Below, in pieces: positions 25,955 to 35,096 of a DNA stretch of 64,000 bases. The DNA is from an uncultured Bradyrhizobium sp. GTDB lineage: Bacteria > Pseudomonadota > Alphaproteobacteria > Rhizobiales > Xanthobacteraceae. The notes under the pieces were generated by a model. It worked only from the letters and a program-made list of their open reading frames with translations, had not been told where the DNA came from and made no database searches. The position numbers and the translations under genes were made by a program. The DNA lies in assembly GCF_936928535.1 (NCBI RefSeq), contig NZ_CAKZHY010000173.1:1-64000 (forward strand), written 5' to 3'. The stretch's first letter is position 1, and each line of letters begins with the position of its first letter.

Positions 25955-26944
25955 CTACAGTGCTGAAGAAGCGCGCTTCAAGGTTTCAGACGGCAGTTCG
26001 CCGTGGAGCCGCAGATAATCGGCGGCAAAGCGACCGACATTGTGAAAGCCGCAGCGGAAGGCAACGCCGGTCACGGTGGTCGTGTCGATCGGCGAGCGCA
26101 GGAATTCTGCGGCCCGTTGCAGCCGCACCCGCTTGGCGAACTGGGCGGGTGATCCCTTGCCGGCCCGCGCGAACTCGCGAAACACCGTGCGTACGCCGAC
26201 ATTGGCGACGCCGGCGATTTCGTCGAGATCGATCGGCCGGCTCCAGTTCGCCTCGATGAAGGCCTCGATCCTGGCGACCACGCTGTGCCCGGCGCTACGC
26301 GGCTCACGCCTGAGCAGATCCGAGAAATTGTGCTCGTGACCCAGAAGAAACCTCACAATGAGATTGCGCTCGAGCTCGGCTCTCGCAAGCGGCGAATATT
26401 GATCCGCAAACGTCTCCAGCTCCTCGGCGAGATGGAATACCTGCCGCCTGAACAGCGCCATGCTGGATGGATCGGGATCGGATTCGGACAGTTCAAGCCG
26501 TCGGTCGCTTGCGTCGCCGGCAAGAGCCTTCATAGTGCGTTCGAGCGCCAGCGTGTCGATGCGCAGGACCAATTGCCGATAGTCCTCGCCAAACTCAAGT
26601 TGCAGCCGGGAATGTCCGGGGACAATTGGTGTCCACGCGCCGATCGGACTGCTGCCGCGCGAGGTTGTGAAGCTCGCACGGCCCTGGATGGAGAAGAATT
26701 GCCGGATGAAGTTCGCCTCGGGAAAACTCACCGAGACCGGAGAATCGTAACAGCAAAAGCCCAAACCGACGACCGTCATCCCGGCGTAGTTGGCGCGGAT
26801 GCCGAAGTTTCCACGTCCCTTGTCGAAGCCGTCTGCGCCGTAAACGCTGAACAGGCGGTCGCGTGCGAGCTCGCTGTCGCGCGAATGCACGACCTCGTAC
26901 TTGTCGAGATAAATGACGTCTTTTGAACCCGGCAAACGAAGCAT
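25955..26944 (-). CDS. AraC-family transcriptional regulator
   Basis: A 329-residue regulator with an N-terminal AraC_binding_2-like ligand domain and a C-terminal double helix-turn-helix (IDLDEIAGVANVGVRTVFREF, then TTTVTGVAFRCGFHNVGRFAADY). The FHNVGRFAADY form is typical of a rhizobial AraC subgroup. The ATG at 26942-26944 is used; a TTG at 26962 is possible. It is followed by the convergent chemoreceptor gene end. Its target is unknown; the genes upstream (an exported protein and the sugar ABC operon) are the nearest candidates. Confidence 0.9.
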   Translation of the reverse strand: MLRLPGSKDVIYLDKYEVVHSRDSELARDRLFSVYGADGFDKGRGNFGIRANYAGMTVVGLGFCCYDSPVSVSFPEANFIRQFFSIQGRASFTTSRGSSPIGAWTPIVPGHSRLQLEFGEDYRQLVLRIDTLALERTMKALAGDASDRRLELSESDPDPSSMALFRRQVFHLAEELETFADQYSPLARAELERNLIVRFLLGHEHNFSDLLRREPRSAGHSVVARIEAFIEANWSRPIDLDEIAGVANVGVRTVFREFARAGKGSPAQFAKRVRLQRAAEFLRSPIDTTTVTGVAFRCGFHNVGRFAADYLRLHGELPSETLKRASSAL

Positions 26945-27300
26945 CCGAAAATACACGCGCAAACTTACGTATTCGCTCCGACTGCGCTACCAATCTCGAA
27001 TTGCAATGTTCGTGGGGGTGTCGCATCGCTCGACGCCAGAGCCGGATGTCGACGGTATTCCGATCGCGTTGCGCTCTTTTGGCGCATGTCGAAAATCAGC
27101 AACATGACGCTGTGCGGATGTTACTGGCAGAATCTGGATGGTGATGAGCTCGCGCCGAGGCATTATGGAGTCCGCTCAGGCAGAATTCGTCTACAACAAA
27201 TCCGGCCGGTGATTTCAGGGCCCGGCTCGAGCGAGCAGTGCCGCCTGGCGATGATATTGCGTCAGCGCGGCGCTGTTCCTTTGTCCATCCGTTCGGGGAG
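26945..27300. other. Intergenic region upstream of the AraC gene
   Basis: 356 bases with no supported gene. Lower GC than the flanks just ahead of the AraC start suggests its promoter lies here. No perfect palindrome of note was seen. Confidence 0.4.
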
Positions 27301-27798
27301 TCAATTCGCCGGCTGGAACGTGCAATCCGCCCCGCTGCCGTCCTTCTGCCTGATGGCGTTGGGGTCGATCGTGCAGCTCAGTTTGCTCAGGCTCTCGAAA
27401 TTTGATCCCGCCGCGCCATCAGGTGGAATGCCTGCCAGCGCCTCGGTCGCGAAGATCTCGTTGGCGGTGGAACCATTCACGGTTCTGACCTTCTTGCCGA
27501 ATGTCACCTCGCAATTGCGGACGGTGATGTCGACATTGCCGGTGCGGCAGACGATCTTGTCTGCGGTCACGACCACAGGCTTCTTGTACGGGATATCGGC
27601 ATTGGCGGCGAACAGCATCGCCACTGCCCGCTTCTCGGCGCCAGACAGGGTCGGCGACAACGGCGCGATCACGCCGGCCAGCGCCAGCGCGGTGGAGCCC
27701 GAGATCTTGGAGGGCGCGGCGCCAGATGCGCCCGCGACGTGAGTAGCGCCGGCGACGAGCATGGCGCCGGCGAGGCAGGCCGGCATCGTGATTTTCAT
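27301..27798 (-). CDS. Exported protein of unknown function
   Basis: A 165-residue protein with a signal peptide (MKITMPACLAGAMLVAGATHVAGA). The mature part contains three cysteines (DKIVCRTGNVDITVRNCEV, LSCTIDP) and no recognised domain. GGAGAGGAGAG upstream of the ATG at 27796-27798 is a strong ribosome site. It diverges from the sugar ABC operon across about 300 bases, so regulatory sites may be shared. Confidence 0.75.
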   Translation of the reverse strand: MKITMPACLAGAMLVAGATHVAGASGAAPSKISGSTALALAGVIAPLSPTLSGAEKRAVAMLFAANADIPYKKPVVVTADKIVCRTGNVDITVRNCEVTFGKKVRTVNGSTANEIFATEALAGIPPDGAAGSNFESLSKLSCTIDPNAIRQKDGSGADCTFQPAN

Positions 27799-27928
27799 TT
27801 GGCGTCTCTCCTCTCCGATCACGGCTTTTCCGCCGCACTGCAGCCGCAGCCTATGACAGATTTTCCACCAGGGGGAGAGCTATAGGTAAAGCCTCGGGAG
27901 AGCCGAACATGGCGAGGTGACCTGATGG

Positions 27929-27940
27929 ATGCCTAGGCAT
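27929..27940. promoter_or_regulatory. Palindrome ATGCCTAGGCAT upstream of the sugar ABC operon
   Basis: A perfect 12-base palindrome in the divergent region between the exported-protein gene and the ABC operon. It is a candidate operator only; it lies 19 bases from a second dyad. Confidence 0.35.
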
Positions 27941-27958
27941 GCCCGCCGCCGGCGTGCT

Positions 27959-27976
27959 GCGCTTGCACACAAGCGC
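27959..27976. promoter_or_regulatory. Dyad GCGCTTG-CACA-CAAGCGC upstream of the sugar ABC operon
   Basis: Perfect 7-base arms with a 4-base spacer, the size expected for a LacI/GntR-type regulator site. No T run follows, so a terminator is unlikely. A third, looser dyad TCAAT-CATAA-ATTGA is at 27986-28000. Confidence 0.4.
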
Positions 27977-28094
27977 CGGGTTGATTCAATCATAAATTGA
28001 GAGCGCGCAGGCTTTTCCGGACAGCGAAATGCTGTAGGCTACGGATCGCGAGCTCATGCTCGCCACTTCAAAAAGACGTACACGGGAGGGACCT

Positions 28095-29570
28095 ATGGAC
28101 ATTCGGAAGCTCGCGGTAGCTGCCGCGTCGGCTGTCGCCTTGTGTGGATTATCGGACGTCGCCTGTGCCGGCCAGTATGACGGCGTCACAATCAACATCC
28201 TGACGCGCCCGGGACCCGTCATCGCTGGCGCAGTGTCCCAGCGCGGAAAGGAATTCGAGAAGCTGACGGGCGCCAAGATCATCGTCAATGAAGTGCCGTA
28301 TGCCGAGATCTTCCCGAAGGTCCAGCAAGACTGGTCCACGGGAACGAATTCCATTGATGTTGCCGTCTTCGCCGCCGGCTGGGGCGTCGAGCTCGCAGCG
28401 GCGGGGTTGCTCGAAAATCTCGATCCCTACATCGCGAAGGATGGGAAGATCGACGTCCAGGACATCGCACCCTATTTCCGCGAATTTGCCCAGAAGATCG
28501 GCGGGCATACGATGGTGATCCAGGTCGATGGCGACTTCCAGATGGTCTATTACCGGAAGGACGTCCTGGAAAAGAACAATCTGCAGCCGCCCAAGACCTG
28601 GGACGACTATCTCGCCATCGCCAAGGCGATCAACGGCCAGGATATGAGCGGCGACGGCAAGCCAGGCTACGGCTCCTGCATCTTCAAGAAGCGCAACGCT
28701 CAGAGCTATTTCGCCATACAGACGATCGCTTCGACGATCGTCCAGACCCAGGGCACGGCCCAGGGCTTTCAGTTCGACAACGCTACAATGAAGCCCCTTA
28801 TCAACAATGCCGGCTGGAAGAAGGCCTTTGAACTCTACAAGGAGACGTCAAAATACGGACCGCCTGAAGAGCTCAACATGGACATCGGCGACACCCGTGC
28901 CTTGTTCAAGTCAGGTCGTTGCGGCCTTCTGATCGAATGGGGCGATCCGGGCCCGCTCCAGCTCGAAGACGATGCAAAAGGGATCAAGAACAAGCTCTAC
29001 GCCACCAATGTGGGTTCGAAGGAAGTCTTGGACCGCAAGACAGGCAAGCTTGTTCCGGTCAGCAAGGAAACTGCGCCGTATGCGATCGACGGCATCAACT
29101 ATGCTCCGTTCTCGGCCTTTGGTGGCTGGGGCGGCGCCGTCAACGCCAAGTCGGATCCCAAGGTGAAGCAGGCGGCCTACGACTTCCTGTCGTACATAAG
29201 TCAGAAAGAGCAATCCAACGTCGACGTGACCATGGGGTGGACGGGCTTCAACCCATACCGCCTCAGCCAGCTCAAGAGCACGGACCTCTGGGTGAAATCC
29301 GGCATGGATGAGGGCCTTGCCAAGAACTACATGGGCGCCATCAACGATGCCCTCAACAACCCCAACATGGCTTCGGACCTCAAGATTCCCGGTGCGCAGC
29401 AGTACACCGGGGTCGTTCTCGATACTGAGCTGGCGCGCTACATGGCTGGCGAGATCACGGTGGACGAGGCCTTGAAGAACATCGAGGCCGGTTGGGACAA
29501 GATCACCAAGGACTTCGGCTCCGACGAGCAGATCAAGCAGATGGCACTCGCTGTCGGACCTGCAAAGTGA
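28095..29570 (+). CDS. Carbohydrate-type ABC transporter substrate-binding protein
   Basis: A 491-residue periplasmic receptor of extracellular solute-binding protein family 1: signal peptide MDIRKLAVAAASAVALCGLSDVACA, then GVTINILTRPGPVIAGAVSQRGKEF and KIIVNEVPYAEIFPKVQQDW, where family 1 proteins start their first lobe. It captures a sugar, polyol or similar compound for the downstream permeases. GGGAGGG ends 5 bases before the ATG at 28095. It is the first gene of a four-gene operon. Confidence 0.92.
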   Translation: MDIRKLAVAAASAVALCGLSDVACAGQYDGVTINILTRPGPVIAGAVSQRGKEFEKLTGAKIIVNEVPYAEIFPKVQQDWSTGTNSIDVAVFAAGWGVELAAAGLLENLDPYIAKDGKIDVQDIAPYFREFAQKIGGHTMVIQVDGDFQMVYYRKDVLEKNNLQPPKTWDDYLAIAKAINGQDMSGDGKPGYGSCIFKKRNAQSYFAIQTIASTIVQTQGTAQGFQFDNATMKPLINNAGWKKAFELYKETSKYGPPEELNMDIGDTRALFKSGRCGLLIEWGDPGPLQLEDDAKGIKNKLYATNVGSKEVLDRKTGKLVPVSKETAPYAIDGINYAPFSAFGGWGGAVNAKSDPKVKQAAYDFLSYISQKEQSNVDVTMGWTGFNPYRLSQLKSTDLWVKSGMDEGLAKNYMGAINDALNNPNMASDLKIPGAQQYTGVVLDTELARYMAGEITVDEALKNIEAGWDKITKDFGSDEQIKQMALAVGPAK

Positions 29571-29579
29571 GCGAGCTTG

Positions 29580-30737
29580 ATGTCTGATGGGACCGCTACG
29601 AGCCAGCCGGGGATTTCCCCGGCTGGACTTTCTCAGGGTGAAAGCTGGGGCGAGTGGCTTGACCGCCATTCGAGAACATTCTTCATCGCTCCGGCTGTGA
29701 CGCTTGTCCTGCTCTTTGCGATCTTGCCGACCTTCTACACGGTCGTCTTTGCGATCAGCCATGTCAGGTTCTCGGCCACCGGCCTCAAATTCCGGATGGT
29801 CTGGCTCGAGAACTTCGCGGCCCAATTTACCGGCAACCAGCAGGTCCACTTCCTCGGCCGCTTCACCAGCATGAGCATCGCCGGCTGGCTGTTCACCGCA
29901 GTGATTGCCGGCGCTTTGCTGTGGTGGCTCTATCGCGCCGTCGCCGGGGGCGCCAGCTGGGTTGGTCTTGCCGGACGGCTGATCAGCGCTGCCATGGCTA
30001 TGTTCATTGCGCTGCTCTTCGCCGCCACCCTGCTCTCGGGCAATCAGTGGGGCACGCTGCTCAATACCCTTTTCTATGTCGTCGTCGGCTGCTCCATCCA
30101 ATTCGTCATCGGCTTGATGCTGGCCTTCCTGTGCTCGCAGCCCATTATCGGCAAGAATTTCTTCCGGGTGCTGTTTTTCATCCCCCTCATGATTACCCCG
30201 CTAGGTGTAGGCTATGCCTTCAAGATGATTCTGGATGTGACCAAAGGTCCGTTCCAGCCTTTCTGGCAATTTGTCGGTCTCGGGAATTGGGCGTGGTCAA
30301 CCGACGCCTGGGCCGCCCGCTGGTTCGTTATCCTGGGGGACTCATGGCAATGGATCCCCTTCATCTTCATCGTCTTGCTGGCCGCTCTGGAGAACGTGCC
30401 GAAGGATCATGTCGAGGCCGCCCAGGTCGATGGTGCCTCCAGCTTCCAGATCTTTCGCGAAATTACCTGGCCGCAGATCCTTCCAGTCGCGGCAACCGTC
30501 ATGCTCATTCGCATGATCGAGGCGTTCAAGATCGTCGATCTGCCGAACATCATGACATCAGGAGGGCCCGGGATAGCAACCGAGTCGATGACACTGCATT
30601 CGCTGTTTCTATGGCGCGCCAACAACATGGGGGATTCTGCCGCGGTGGCGTATCTTCTGCTGATATTGACCGTCGTCGTGTGCTCTTCGTTCTTCAACTA
30701 TGTGGTGGTCAAGCGGTTACGTAAGGCGCGGGCATGA
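29580..30737 (+). CDS. ABC transporter permease (MalF-like, enlarged)
   Basis: A 385-residue inner-membrane permease with the EAA loop EAAQVDGASSFQIFREI that contacts the ATPase. It is about 80 residues longer than a typical family member, because two extra hydrophobic helices (about residues 100-155, including TAVIAGALLWWLY and AAMAMFIALLFAATL) are inserted before the core. The ATG at 29580 follows the receptor stop by 9 bases. The next permease starts within its stop codon (ATGA overlap), so they are translationally coupled. Confidence 0.92.
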   Translation: MSDGTATSQPGISPAGLSQGESWGEWLDRHSRTFFIAPAVTLVLLFAILPTFYTVVFAISHVRFSATGLKFRMVWLENFAAQFTGNQQVHFLGRFTSMSIAGWLFTAVIAGALLWWLYRAVAGGASWVGLAGRLISAAMAMFIALLFAATLLSGNQWGTLLNTLFYVVVGCSIQFVIGLMLAFLCSQPIIGKNFFRVLFFIPLMITPLGVGYAFKMILDVTKGPFQPFWQFVGLGNWAWSTDAWAARWFVILGDSWQWIPFIFIVLLAALENVPKDHVEAAQVDGASSFQIFREITWPQILPVAATVMLIRMIEAFKIVDLPNIMTSGGPGIATESMTLHSLFLWRANNMGDSAAVAYLLLILTVVVCSSFFNYVVVKRLRKARA

Positions 30738-31918
30738 GCGGGGCGCCTCACATGAATCTCAAGAACCATCGCACGTTTAGACAGAGGCTGTTCGAGCCGC
30801 CTGCCGTGGGCAAGATGTCCCTTATGGCCAACCTCGCGGCCTGGACCATCCTGTCGTTCTGGTCGCTGTTCGTGCTGTTTCCGATCTATTGGGTGGTCAT
30901 TACCGCATTCAAGGATGCCGTGACCGTCAATAACGGGCCGTTCTTCATCCCTTTTGTTGATTTCCAGCCGACGCTCAAGGGGTGGACCGCACAATTCGCA
31001 ACGGACCCCTATTGCGATGCCTATTCCGTCGGCCGCCAGCTTGTCCTGCTGGTCTACAATCTGTTCGCCTTCATTGTTTCGCCTGTTATCAAGATCGAAA
31101 GAATGGAGCCGCAGATTTGCAAGGTCTACCTTGCCTATACGAATTCCTTCGTGATCAGCTTCGGCGCCACCGCGCTTTGCATTGCCGTCGGCTCCATGGC
31201 GGCCTACGCGCTGGCGCGCATGAGCTACAAGCCGAAGTTCGGGAATATCGTGGTGTTCGTGCTGCTGGCCCTGTCGGCCATCATCGCTTCCAATTATTGG
31301 GAAGTTCACTGGACGATTTCAACCTCCGTTGCCCTCGCCCTGTTCTTCCTTCTTGCCCGCACGTTAGGACGGCGTTTCAAGTCGACGCTCGGAAATGACG
31401 ACATTCTGTTCTGGATCGTATCGCAGCGCATTTTGCCTCCGATCGTCGTCATCATTCCTGTTTACATGATGTTTCAGTCGGTCCGGATGATCGATACGCA
31501 CTTCGCGCTCATCATCGTCTATGCGGTCGCCAATCTGCCGATCGTCGTTTGGCTCATGCATGATTTTTTCGCGAATCTCCCCATTGAGCTGGAAGAATCG
31601 GCCCAGCTCGACGGCTCATCGCGTTTCGAAATATTCTGGGACATCGTGTTGCCCTTGACCCGTCCGGGGCTCGCCGCAACCACCCTGCTGACCCTCATTC
31701 TCAATTGGAACGAGTATCTCTTTGCGATCTTCCTCACGACTGCGCGAGCCTTGACCATGCCGATCATGGTTGCCGCCAAGAACACGGGCGAGCGCGGCAT
31801 TCTGTGGTGGGAGATGTGTGCCATCATCATGATCATGATCCTTCCGGTGATCATCATGGCCATCGTGTTGCAGCGCTATATCGCGAGGGGCGTCTTGCTT
31901 GGTGCGGTCAAGGGATGA
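30734..31918 (+). CDS. ABC transporter permease (MalG-like, enlarged)
   Basis: A 394-residue permease, the second half of the channel. It has the EAA-loop sequence ELEESAQLDGSSRFEIFWDI. Like its partner it is longer than the usual 280 residues, with an inserted stretch around residues 90-150 (DAYSVGRQLVLLVYNLFAFIV), matching an enlarged heterodimer. It starts at the ATG that overlaps the previous stop by four bases, and ends 4 bases before the ATPase gene. Confidence 0.92.
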   Translation: MSGAPHMNLKNHRTFRQRLFEPPAVGKMSLMANLAAWTILSFWSLFVLFPIYWVVITAFKDAVTVNNGPFFIPFVDFQPTLKGWTAQFATDPYCDAYSVGRQLVLLVYNLFAFIVSPVIKIERMEPQICKVYLAYTNSFVISFGATALCIAVGSMAAYALARMSYKPKFGNIVVFVLLALSAIIASNYWEVHWTISTSVALALFFLLARTLGRRFKSTLGNDDILFWIVSQRILPPIVVIIPVYMMFQSVRMIDTHFALIIVYAVANLPIVVWLMHDFFANLPIELEESAQLDGSSRFEIFWDIVLPLTRPGLAATTLLTLILNWNEYLFAIFLTTARALTMPIMVAAKNTGERGILWWEMCAIIMIMILPVIIMAIVLQRYIARGVLLGAVKG

Positions 31919-31922
31919 GCGG

Positions 31923-33005
31923 ATGAACAACACGATTTCGGCCGCCGCTCGCCAGGTCCCGGTCCGCTTCGACAAGGTGCGTAAATATTTCGGCGCTGTG
32001 AAGGTGCTCGAGGAATTCGATCTGGAGATCGCGCCGGGCGAATTCCTGGTTCTGCTCGGCGCTTCCGGCTCGGGAAAGACCACCGCCCTGCGCATTCTCT
32101 CCGGCCTCGAGACGGCCAGCGCCGGGCGCGTGCTGATTGGCGACCGCGATGTGACCGACATCTTGCCGAAATACCGCGACATCTCGATGGTGTTTCAGTC
32201 CTACGCGCTTTATCCGCACAAGACCGTGGCCGAGAATATCGGCTTTCCGCTCAAGGTTCGCCGCATTCCCGAAGCCGAACGCACCGCCGCGGTCAAGGAG
32301 GCTGCCGCTCAGGTTCAACTCCAGCCTTTGCTCGACCGCTACCCCCGAGAGCTATCCGGAGGCCAGCGTCAGAGGGTCGCGCTGGCGCGCGCCATCATCC
32401 GTCGCCCGTCGGTGTTTCTCATGGATGAGCCGCTTTCGAATCTCGATGCCAAGCTTCGTGGTCACATGCGCGCCGAACTGAAGCACATGCAGCAGGCGCT
32501 GGGCATCACGACCATCTATGTGACTCACGACCAGATTGAAGCCATGACCCTGGCCCACCGGGTGGCGATCCTGGAAAAGGGAGTTCTGCAGCAGCTCGAC
32601 ACGCCCGCGAATACGTACAACAATCCTGCCAATCTGTTCGTCGCCCAATTCATCGGCTCACCGCCCATGAACATGATCCATGGGACTCTGGACGGCACAG
32701 CCTTCATGGGCCACGGAGCCCAGCTGATGTCATCGGTGTCGGGCAGAATCGCCAAGGCCGTCCTCGGCGTGCGGCCTGAAGACTGCTCGATCGTCGAGCA
32801 CGACAAGGGCGATCTGAAGGGCGGAATTTACGCCAACGAGTTGATCGGCGACCACACGCTTGTGACGGTCAAAGTCGAAAGTGACTTCATCGCCGTGAAG
32901 GCCCCCAAGCAGTTTGCCGGCAGGCAAGGCGAGCGCATCGGCGTTTCGCTGACGCCGTCACGCACATTCGTCTTCGATGCCGCAAGCGGCCTGCGTGTGC
33001 GCTGA
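31923..33005 (+). CDS. ABC transporter ATP-binding protein (MalK/UgpC type)
   Basis: A 360-residue ATPase with Walker A GASGSGKTT, signature LSGGQRQRVALARA, Walker B VFLMDEPLSNLDAKL and the switch His in YVTHDQIEAM. It ends in a C-terminal TOBE-like regulatory domain (about residues 250-360). It energises uptake by the two permeases. A single ATPase gene closes the operon, as in the CUT1 class. The ATG at 31923 gives the family's usual start near VRFDKVRKYFG. Confidence 0.95.
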   Translation: MNNTISAAARQVPVRFDKVRKYFGAVKVLEEFDLEIAPGEFLVLLGASGSGKTTALRILSGLETASAGRVLIGDRDVTDILPKYRDISMVFQSYALYPHKTVAENIGFPLKVRRIPEAERTAAVKEAAAQVQLQPLLDRYPRELSGGQRQRVALARAIIRRPSVFLMDEPLSNLDAKLRGHMRAELKHMQQALGITTIYVTHDQIEAMTLAHRVAILEKGVLQQLDTPANTYNNPANLFVAQFIGSPPMNMIHGTLDGTAFMGHGAQLMSSVSGRIAKAVLGVRPEDCSIVEHDKGDLKGGIYANELIGDHTLVTVKVESDFIAVKAPKQFAGRQGERIGVSLTPSRTFVFDAASGLRVR

Positions 33006-33035
33006 GCGGGCGCGACGAGGGCGGTCCCTTTCAGT

Positions 33036-33069
33036 CTTGCGCAGGCGGACGATCGCCCGCCTGCGCAAG
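33036..33069. terminator. Hairpin between the ABC operon and the sedolisin gene
   Basis: Perfect 13-base arms CTTGCGCAGGCGG and CCGCCTGCGCAAG with an 8-base loop between the convergent ends. No T run is present, so it may be a pausing or stability hairpin or act with Rho. Confidence 0.6.
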
Positions 33070-33079
33070 AGCTGATTGG

Positions 33080-34729
33080 CTAGCTGGTCGGGCCGCCCTG
33101 AAGCGCGCCGAGAAGCTTGGCGCCGTCAGGCGCGCCCCAGCCGGTGCAGGCATCCCATCCCGGCCCCGCCTTGTATTGCCCGCCGAGCAGACCGTCGGTG
33201 TCGTTGTTGCCGACCGTGATGTCGCGCAGCACGCCTGCTGGCCCGAACTTGGAATAGAGCAGGGCGTTGAAATTGCCGGACCGAGCGCCGTTCGCCGCAT
33301 TGATCCGCGCAATCAGGCTGGCCCAGAGCGGAGCGGATGCGCTGGTGCCGCCGACGATGCCGAGCTTGCCGCCCGACATGGTCAGATAGCCCGTTGCCGG
33401 ATCGGCGTTGGCCGCGACATCCGGGATCGCGCGACCGGCAAAATGCTTGGGATTGATCGACTTCGGTACGATGCCTTGCTGCCAGCTCGGGACGGGTGTG
33501 ATGTCGCTGACGCCGCCGCCGGTGCCGCTGCCGGGTCCGTCGTTCCAGACGGTCTCCGTGACCTGCACCTGCTTCTTGGCGTTGGCGCGCGCATGCAGGG
33601 TGGTGCCGCCCACTGCCAGCACGTAGGGGCAGGTTGCGGGGTAGTTCACATGCGCCCGTCCGTCCTGCATCTGCGCTTCCGAGCCATCGTCGCCGGTGGA
33701 GACGCAGAACGTGATGCCGAGATGCGCCGCCGCGAGGAAGCTGTGGTTGCAATGGTCGATCGCCGCCGGTGACCAGATCACGCCGCTATTGTTGAAGTCC
33801 TGGTTCTCATCCCAGCCCCAGCTGATCGAGACCACCGAGGGATCGTTGACGGAATCGCTGACGACCTTCGCCAGGCAATCGACCAGACCCTTCTCGTCGA
33901 AGGTCGAGAAATAGGTGGCGATCTTGGCACCGCCGCCAAGCGCGCCGGCGACGTCGACATCCAGCATCACCTCACCGGTGGATTCCGGATCGCCGGACGG
34001 ATCGGTCGAGACGCCGTCGACCGCGACGACGGCAACATCAGGCGCGGGAACGCCGATCTTGGCGAAATAAGCCGCCACGTCGGGCGTCTCCACGCCGCCG
34101 CCGAATTCGAGCAGGCCGATGCATTGCTTGCTCGCATCGACCTTGGGGAAGTCGTAGATGCCCGCAAGCTCGGTCGGAATGAACCAATGCCGCACTGAGC
34201 TCGCGAAATCCGGCTTCGCGCTGCTCGCCTGATGGCGCGAACGGCGGAGCACACGGTGGTTGTTCAGGCCGAACACGCCGGTGATGGCATCGCCGACCTC
34301 GGGGGGGACATGCACCGGGCCGGTGCGGGCGTGGAAGTCGCCGAGATGAGGATGGGAATAGTCGAACAGCGTGACGCCGAAGGCGTCGCTGACGTCGTCG
34401 ACCGTCCCGGCGATGCCGAGCCGCGCAGCGGCGGGCTCGTTACGGGTGACGACGAGCTTGTGCGCCTTGGCGAAATCCTCGATCGACTTGATGGCCTTGG
34501 GATCGGAGCCGTAACTGTTCGCGAGCTGGTCGCGCGTCATGTACTTGCGATCCTTGGGGAGCTTCTTGTCGAGATCGGACAGATCAGGCAGGTCGGCGGA
34601 TCGCTTGACGCCCAGTGTCAGCTCGATCCAGCGCTGGCCGTTGGTTCGGCGAAGCGCTTTCGAGCCTGTCGGCAGTTGATGGATGGAGTTGGGAAGCTCG
34701 ACCATGTGGGGTGTTGCACTAGGGGACAT
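33080..34729 (-). CDS. Sedolisin/kumamolisin (S53) serine-carboxyl peptidase with pro-domain
   Basis: A 549-residue acid protease of the S53 family. Residues 1 to about 170 are the activation (pro-kumamolisin) domain. The catalytic Glu and Asp lie in STGEVMLDVDVAG, and the Ser in GIVGGTSASAPLW near residue 460. The C-terminal calcium site is in RDITVGNNDT and GWDACTGWG. Pro-domains are removed in acid outside the cell, yet no Sec signal precedes it: translation starts MSPSATPHMVEL, with GGAGGAAA upstream. Export would need another route. Confidence 0.92.
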   Translation of the reverse strand: MSPSATPHMVELPNSIHQLPTGSKALRRTNGQRWIELTLGVKRSADLPDLSDLDKKLPKDRKYMTRDQLANSYGSDPKAIKSIEDFAKAHKLVVTRNEPAAARLGIAGTVDDVSDAFGVTLFDYSHPHLGDFHARTGPVHVPPEVGDAITGVFGLNNHRVLRRSRHQASSAKPDFASSVRHWFIPTELAGIYDFPKVDASKQCIGLLEFGGGVETPDVAAYFAKIGVPAPDVAVVAVDGVSTDPSGDPESTGEVMLDVDVAGALGGGAKIATYFSTFDEKGLVDCLAKVVSDSVNDPSVVSISWGWDENQDFNNSGVIWSPAAIDHCNHSFLAAAHLGITFCVSTGDDGSEAQMQDGRAHVNYPATCPYVLAVGGTTLHARANAKKQVQVTETVWNDGPGSGTGGGVSDITPVPSWQQGIVPKSINPKHFAGRAIPDVAANADPATGYLTMSGGKLGIVGGTSASAPLWASLIARINAANGARSGNFNALLYSKFGPAGVLRDITVGNNDTDGLLGGQYKAGPGWDACTGWGAPDGAKLLGALQGGPTS

Positions 34730-35096
34730 AGTATTTCCTCCTTGTACGGGGTTGGCGCGCTGGAAAACTTGGATTGCGGACGCGGGTCCTGTTGGTTCGA
34801 AAGCGTTCAGGTGTTCGAAAATGGATCGCACTGTGCCGGCAGAAAAAGCCGGCAAGAAAAATATGCCAAACTTAAAATAGTAATTTGACGGAATGCATCC
34901 TAACAGCGGAGCGATGATACGGCAAAGACGATCGCGTGATGCCCGTCTCACGATTGCGTCAGATTATCGCAGGCACGACGCATCGATGCGCCAACTGATC
35001 TGACGTAGTTGGCTCATCGCAATCGCAGCGCGTGCACGAGAACGCGATGCACGCCGGCTGATGCGTCTGGCTGGATGAGAGGTAAGGGAAGAAGCT
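34730..35096. other. Region upstream of the sedolisin gene
   Basis: 367 bases without a gene, noticeably lower in GC than the rest. It contains the dyad TGCCGGC-agaaaaa-GCCGGCA at about 34833-34855, likely a regulatory site or mRNA leader hairpin for the protease. No other feature is seen. Confidence 0.4.

Noticed and set aside
27086..27742. Plus-strand frame opposite the exported-protein gene
   Set aside because: It is antisense to a gene with a signal peptide and strong ribosome site and has no recognisable domain.
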